Source: Prevotellaceae bacterium UBA7017 (GTDB lineage: Bacteria > Bacteroidota > Bacteroidia > Bacteroidales > Bacteroidaceae). From it: DNA of 9,824 bases. Below are positions 7,301-9,824 of this stretch, piece after piece. The translations under genes and the position numbers were made by a program. The first letter of the stretch is position 1. Every line of letters starts with the position of its first letter. The notes under the pieces were generated by a model that saw nothing but the letters and a program-made list of their open reading frames with translations, was not told the DNA's origin and ran no database searches. The stretch is from the NCBI GenBank assembly GCA_002449535.1, contig DJWZ01000079.1, forward strand, positions 1 through 9,824, in the 5' to 3' direction.

Positions 7301-8672
7301 TGCAGTCAGTAGCCAGTTTGATGATGTTGGTATTTATCATCTTACACTTGAATTTATTCCCCTTACCACAGCCTATAGACGAACCGCCTTTCTTTTCCCT
7401 TGCCTTACATTTTCCGCCGGCAATAGAGATTACATCACCTTTCTTATATTCAAACGACCATCCATCGTTGTTTTCGCCACCGCCGATGCCGGCAGCATTG
7501 CCGTTGCCCTCAGCCCTCAGCGTGCCGCCATCGACAACAACATTACCGCCCTTGCCACTCTCGCCGCCGCCAAGACCTGCAGCATCCGTTCCGCCGATTG
7601 CCGTCACCGTTCCGCCGTATATGTATGCATCAGTACCGTATGCGTTACAGCCACCGCCGATGCCGGCACCATAGTCGCCACCCTTGGCATACACCGTGCC
7701 GCCATACGCATAGAGCTTGCCGCCAGATGCCATACCAATCTTTACCATACCGTTGCCGCTGCCAATGCCGGCAGCGCGTCTGCCACCGTATGCCGTCAGC
7801 TTGCCGCCATACATGTTGACCTCAAAGCCGTTACCGCCAGGATTCATTATATTCAGAAGATACTCCGAGTAGCATCCTCCGCCGCCCATGCCGGCGGCAG
7901 TCTCTCCGCCCCATACGGTTACATCGCCACCATACTGGGTATATACCCCATATCGGGAGTGAGGTGTCTTGGCATTATATCCGCAGCCACCGCCGATGCC
8001 GGCACCCCTGTCGCCACCGTGCACCTTTACCATGCCGTCATACACATACACCTTGCCCATCTTGTGCAGATTAAAGTCCAAAGGGTCGAAGTCACCTTCT
8101 TCAATGCCCATTGTACCTATGCCGGCAGCACGTTTGCCGCCTGTCACGTCAATGTATCCACCGTGTATATGCAGCTCACCGAAATCACCTCCGCGTGCTC
8201 CGATGGCAGGATATGTTCCCGGATTTTTAACGATAATCCTACCTTGGTTATCGCCATTGCTCTGAACATGGATATGCAACTTACCGGGTGCCTCCAGACG
8301 GATGCCACTGAGAGGAGCCAGCTCCGCACCGTCAAGCAATATGAGGTGCACCTCACCATATATGTCCACAGATGAGACATTACTCTCTCTGTTCACCATG
8401 ACAGCCTCTTCCGTCCGTTTTCCCTCAATGGCATACCATGTCTCCGTTCCCGTCGCACCGAAAGTCGTTCTGTCTGTTGACCATGTACGAATCGCTATCC
8501 AGTCATTCTTCGTTTCGGTTACCACCTGTTTTGTTTTCTCGTCCCAATGGCTGTCGATATACGTGACCGAGCCATATCGCTCACCAGGCTCGTACTGGGC
8601 AAAAGCCTGTCCCACTGCCATTATCAGCAGGGACAACAAGAGTAGAAATCTACTTTCTGTAATCGTTTTCAT
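4335..8672 (-). CDS. Large secreted Gly-rich / GLUG-like surface protein
   Basis: 1445 residues. A signal peptide (1-25) ends AFA, with mature Gln26. Residues 155-435 hold about nine GG...AxGGxxAAGIGGG repeats at 28-41 residue spacing, likely a beta-solenoid. Residues 481-535 form a Cys/His module (C481, C492, CRYC at 513-516, CVCG at 532-535) like the HTF...CxxCG modules of other surface proteins. Residues 543-628 resemble an InlB_B-type repeat. A CLPF module (744-886) precedes a GLUG-like region (918-1140: GTAEKPYIINNARQL, FTPIAEFNGHYDGAGFIISGL). A second CLPF module (1206-1356) follows, then an acidic linker (1371-1404) and a C-terminal RYNLSGQKVSEYYRGIIIR tail. Known: GLUG and Gly-rich solenoids occur in adhesins; the tail is common on exported Prevotella proteins. 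Inference: cell-surface or secreted adhesin-type protein; no catalytic motif is seen. It starts 23 bases after the DUF1460 gene and is followed 21 bases later by the small peptide gene. Confidence 0.88.
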   Translation of the reverse strand: MKTITESRFLLLLSLLIMAVGQAFAQYEPGERYGSVTYIDSHWDEKTKQVVTETKNDWIAIRTWSTDRTTFGATGTETWYAIEGKRTEEAVMVNRESNVSSVDIYGEVHLILLDGAELAPLSGIRLEAPGKLHIHVQSNGDNQGRIIVKNPGTYPAIGARGGDFGELHIHGGYIDVTGGKRAAGIGTMGIEEGDFDPLDFNLHKMGKVYVYDGMVKVHGGDRGAGIGGGCGYNAKTPHSRYGVYTQYGGDVTVWGGETAAGMGGGGCYSEYLLNIMNPGGNGFEVNMYGGKLTAYGGRRAAGIGSGNGMVKIGMASGGKLYAYGGTVYAKGGDYGAGIGGGCNAYGTDAYIYGGTVTAIGGTDAAGLGGGESGKGGNVVVDGGTLRAEGNGNAAGIGGGENNDGWSFEYKKGDVISIAGGKCKAREKKGGSSIGCGKGNKFKCKMINTNIIKLATDCKVTAGDAENNIERTFTTQEREGACRWRNFVKLETCEHKEFTYAAAYLNESQHRKMCRYCNYMVNEDHTFPDGEHCVCGKTANKATDLWTVTVKQTTDGTTYTDGTTQYAVRGKSCILPQPADVEGLIFMGYMESATAPESLEMKDSEMSLLVDAEQIVTPSANTTYYARYRYDYSEDWTWSDDYESATVKISNSLTGDTQTITAHVEEDETDRIEPEGNKLGMMTFRANAEYKRTNEATYQFGRMARVEYFNTAEVDLDAFASNNEEVLEAYTDQMSSVSISNMTLKKDGRLHPLCLPFSMTMEDMAKSPLAGATLFQLSSSERVGSQLQLSFKKVTDGGLAAGEPYYVKWASGSDIENPEFYGVLIKESTPWIATGDYFQLFGTFDMEAIADEYLMDGTFLGLSDEGELEDVSNDVIDAFSNYLFIPDMKADDGSTAVCSVRISFEDDITVEKFITHGFEGEGTAEKPYIINNARQLNDMAAYFNAGDEAMQGKYFRQGANITFDKTQENNFTPIAEFNGHYDGAGFIISGLNINRSGTELKDEVALFVTMAENSTLKNIIIANSTITGRTASALVNSLRKSVLIDNCHVLKDVAVRSNYYAAAGLVVYIYSGSAMLKNCTSQAMVTSNQSYAAGIVASMNDGTLTGCCYLGKNLTHGVGAYRANPIVAIKNDGTVSDCYYTAPTLSDNNAKLMPQYNKDVDNTDFLKRLHARDEFLLKAGLTQGQIGYDITMNNREKLAAVKQTDGTWKSKAYVVCLPFGLNFNEQLGTDPLTTLETVVAYRPHIIDLEKKQFVFTVCPPELVAGESFIVVVKQGEVALEGKNVTVVDAPGEPDTIMSAAGDNRQIGWWKGTFSRIDNPQMTAENIYIAQSTGKYRCPPKGYTTAYVNPFVGYFSALEPLKDDRYTIKYVYTGQGDGDDDETGEVEDFPADEFDSDTDFDDPSGIKEMSDVTGRKEDGRRYNLSGQKVSEYYRGIIIRNGKKIVIN
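7368..8210 (-). repeat. Coding repeat region, Gly-rich solenoid motifs
   Basis: The motif A-[AG]-G-[IML]-G-[GST]-[GM] recurs at residues about 183, 224, 259, 300, 336, 364 and 394, with degenerate edge copies at 155 (PAIGARGG) and 431 (SSIGCGKG). Near-identical DNA is kept at three of them: plus-strand CCACCGCCGATGCCGGCA occurs near 7480, 7652 and 7987. Spacing between motifs varies (28-41 residues), with longer insertions such as the segment before residue 247. The glycine codons make the opposite strand free of stops, which explains long antisense open frames here. Confidence 0.85.
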
Positions 8673-8695
8673 ATAACAAATGTTTAAGGGTTATC

Positions 8696-9589
8696 TTATG
8701 TATATATATTTTTTGGCCTTATCACCCACACGCCTTGCTGTAGTTTCTGGGTTGCCATGTATTTATGTATTGGACGGCTGTCGAGGACAACTTTCTTGAA
8801 TATCTTTGAGGCATGGAGCAGGTGCAGGTATCCGTCGCTCCCCCACTCTGCTATGCCGATGTGTGATGTGTCGAGCCCCTGACGCTTTGTTACGATGGCG
8901 AGTATATCACCGTCCTTGATACATGAAAGCTCTTTCTTGCTCTTGCTGAGTTGCGAGACGGGAATGTAATACATCACCTTTCCGAAAGAAGCCTTCTCAT
9001 AGTCACGGATAGCCTTCTGCACCTTTGCGCCGCCCGCCTTCAACATGCGATAGCTGTCAACATGGGTGGACATATAGTTGATGTCTATTACCTGCCGACG
9101 GCGTAGCGTCTGTGGTATCTCGGGCAGGGAGACGAGGTTCTTCTGCCTGTTGTTCTCTACCCACCACAGGAAGTAGTGGTTTCGGGAGGGATAGCCTTCG
9201 GGCTTGCCGTTACGATAGCGTATGAGTGCGAGATTGCGGCAGTAGTCGCGCCACAGCAGAGAGCCTTGCCTTGCGGTGAGTGCCAGGGCAAAGGCATTTT
9301 CTACGAGCGTGGTGCAGTCGAGCTCGCGGAGGTTTACGATGAGTTTCTCTGTCTTGCTGATTTCGAGGGTATGCGCCACGTATGGTATGCCCTCAAGCTG
9401 ATGGGCATAGTAGAGCATGAGGTTCGAGGGCTTGTCAGCCTGCGCCTTACGAAGCAGGGAAACAACCTTCACAGAGTCGGACCGCAGGAAAAAGATGTCC
9501 TGAGCCGACGATGTGAGGGCTGCAAACAGCAGCGTTATTATTATAACTGGGTAATAAGCCATATAGGGCATATGAGGCTTATAGGGCAT
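8696..9589 (-). CDS. DUF1460 family amidase-like protein, exported
   Basis: 297 residues from the ATG at 9589. A hydrophobic signal segment (about 11-29) ends TSSA before Gln30. Family landmarks: GIPYVAHTLE (68-76), VNLRELDCTTLVEN (85-98) with nucleophile Cys92, RYRNGKPEGYPSRNHYF (124-140), YYIP (207-210), GLDTSHIGIAEWG (238-250) with His243, and LHLLHAS (255-261). Known: DUF1460 proteins have an NlpC/P60-like cysteine-hydrolase fold and are linked to N-acetylmuramoyl-L-alanine amidase-type cell-wall work. Inference: a periplasmic or outer-membrane-facing peptidoglycan enzyme. Start choice: an upstream GTG at 9622 overlaps the preceding gene and encodes no signal feature, while the ATGs at 9589, 9571 and 9562 are all possible and lie in a nonamer repeat; 9589 leaves 7 bases after the upstream stop. 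The next gene starts 23 bases after its TAA, consistent with an operon. Confidence 0.9.
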   Translation of the reverse strand: MPYKPHMPYMAYYPVIIITLLFAALTSSAQDIFFLRSDSVKVVSLLRKAQADKPSNLMLYYAHQLEGIPYVAHTLEISKTEKLIVNLRELDCTTLVENAFALALTARQGSLLWRDYCRNLALIRYRNGKPEGYPSRNHYFLWWVENNRQKNLVSLPEIPQTLRRRQVIDINYMSTHVDSYRMLKAGGAKVQKAIRDYEKASFGKVMYYIPVSQLSKSKKELSCIKDGDILAIVTKRQGLDTSHIGIAEWGSDGYLHLLHASKIFKKVVLDSRPIHKYMATQKLQQGVWVIRPKNIYT

Positions 9590-9591
9590 AT
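9556..9591 (-). repeat. Nonamer repeat at the start of the DUF1460 gene
   Basis: On the minus strand four 9-base units follow each other: ATATGCCCT, ATAAGCCTC, ATATGCCCT, ATATGGCTT. They provide all three candidate ATG starts of the DUF1460 gene and encode MPY-KPH-MPY-MAY, a three-residue repeat ahead of the hydrophobic signal core. The array begins 5 bases after the stop of the upstream decarboxylase gene. Confidence 0.8.
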
Positions 9592-9596
9592 TGGTA

Positions 9597-9824
9597 TTAC
9601 TGCAAGAAACTGATAAGCACACCGGCAGCGACGGCAGAACCTATGACACCAGAGATATTGGATGCCATGCAGTAGTTGAGCACATGGTTCTTGGGGTCGT
9701 AACGGGTTGCTATCTCGTTAGCCACACGGCTTGCCATAGGAACGGCACTGAGACCTGTTGCACCGACAAGCGGATTGACCTTCTTCTTTGTAAAGAGGTT
9801 GAATATCTTCACCATGCAGATGCC
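9597..9824 (-). CDS. Sodium ion-translocating decarboxylase beta subunit, C-terminal end (5' end outside window)
   Basis: The last 75 residues and TAA stop of a gene running in from the right edge; the frame is open from 9824, so the ATG at 9815 is internal. Motifs: FTKKKVNPLVGATGLSAVPM, SRVANEIATRYDP, and the closing NISGVIGSAVAAGVLISFL membrane segment. Known: these match the C-terminus of OadB/MmdB/GcdB, the integral membrane subunit that couples decarboxylation of a biotin-bound carboxyl group (oxaloacetate, methylmalonyl-CoA or glutaconyl-CoA) to sodium export. The substrate cannot be read from this fragment; in Bacteroidales a methylmalonyl-CoA or oxaloacetate role is usual. It ends 7 bases before the chosen DUF1460 start and may share its transcript. 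Confidence 0.92.
   Translation of the reverse strand, partial: GICMVKIFNLFTKKKVNPLVGATGLSAVPMASRVANEIATRYDPKNHVLNYCMASNISGVIGSAVAAGVLISFLQ

Noticed and set aside
6945..8375. 476-residue plus-strand open frame opposite the surface-protein gene
   Set aside because: It is antisense to the Gly-rich repeats; GGN codons read as stop-free CCN/NCC on the other strand. Its product has no coherent domain, and the minus-strand frame has a signal peptide and recognisable modules.
9590..9622. GTG start at 9622 for the DUF1460 gene
   Set aside because: It overlaps the end of the decarboxylase gene and adds residues with no signal-peptide or family character; ATGs at 9589 and below fit better.

Overview
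The window looks like chromosomal DNA from a Bacteroidales bacterium, most likely Prevotella or a close relative. This rests on protein character (U32 protein with a C-terminal FDCKRCEM motif, clostripain-family lipoprotein, DUF1460 protein, secreted protein ending in a Prevotella-type YNLSGQKVS...RGIIIRNGKK tail), on the absence of clear Shine-Dalgarno sequences, and on short heptamer/nonamer repeats at gene edges. It is not a tool-verified assignment. I see no rRNA, tRNA, transposase or CRISPR array.

Left half, plus strand (1-3676): the 3' part of a peptidase U32 / RlhA-like gene, a lipoprotein-plus-membrane protein of unknown function overlapping it by 25 bases, and a clostripain-family (C11) lipoprotein protease. 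Heptamer arrays cut through this half. Two lie in frame inside the U32 gene. A third, 15 heptamers long, supplies both the stop codon of the membrane-protein gene and the start codon and signal-peptide beginning of the clostripain gene.

Centre (3677-4151): a minisatellite of eight 42-bp units begins 11 bases after the clostripain stop and is followed by a strong intrinsic terminator. The units carry a small inverted repeat with compensatory changes. The array's frame is open and in phase with the clostripain gene beyond a single TAG.

Right half, minus strand (9824-4152): a tightly packed run, probably one transcript. In order of transcription it holds the C-terminus of a sodium-pumping decarboxylase beta subunit, a DUF1460 amidase-like periplasmic enzyme, a 1445-residue secreted Gly-rich/GLUG-like surface protein, and a previously easy-to-miss 53-residue peptide gene 21 bases after it. 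Gaps are 7, 23 and 21 bases. The peptide has the layout MxKKxYxKPExxVVKL...LLTxS followed by a glycine run, which resembles an abundant but, to my knowledge, functionally unexplained class of short Bacteroidales peptides. The pairing of surface protein and peptide is the best candidate for an undescribed system here. A nonamer array sits between the decarboxylase and DUF1460 genes and encodes the start of the DUF1460 protein, mirroring the heptamer case on the other strand.
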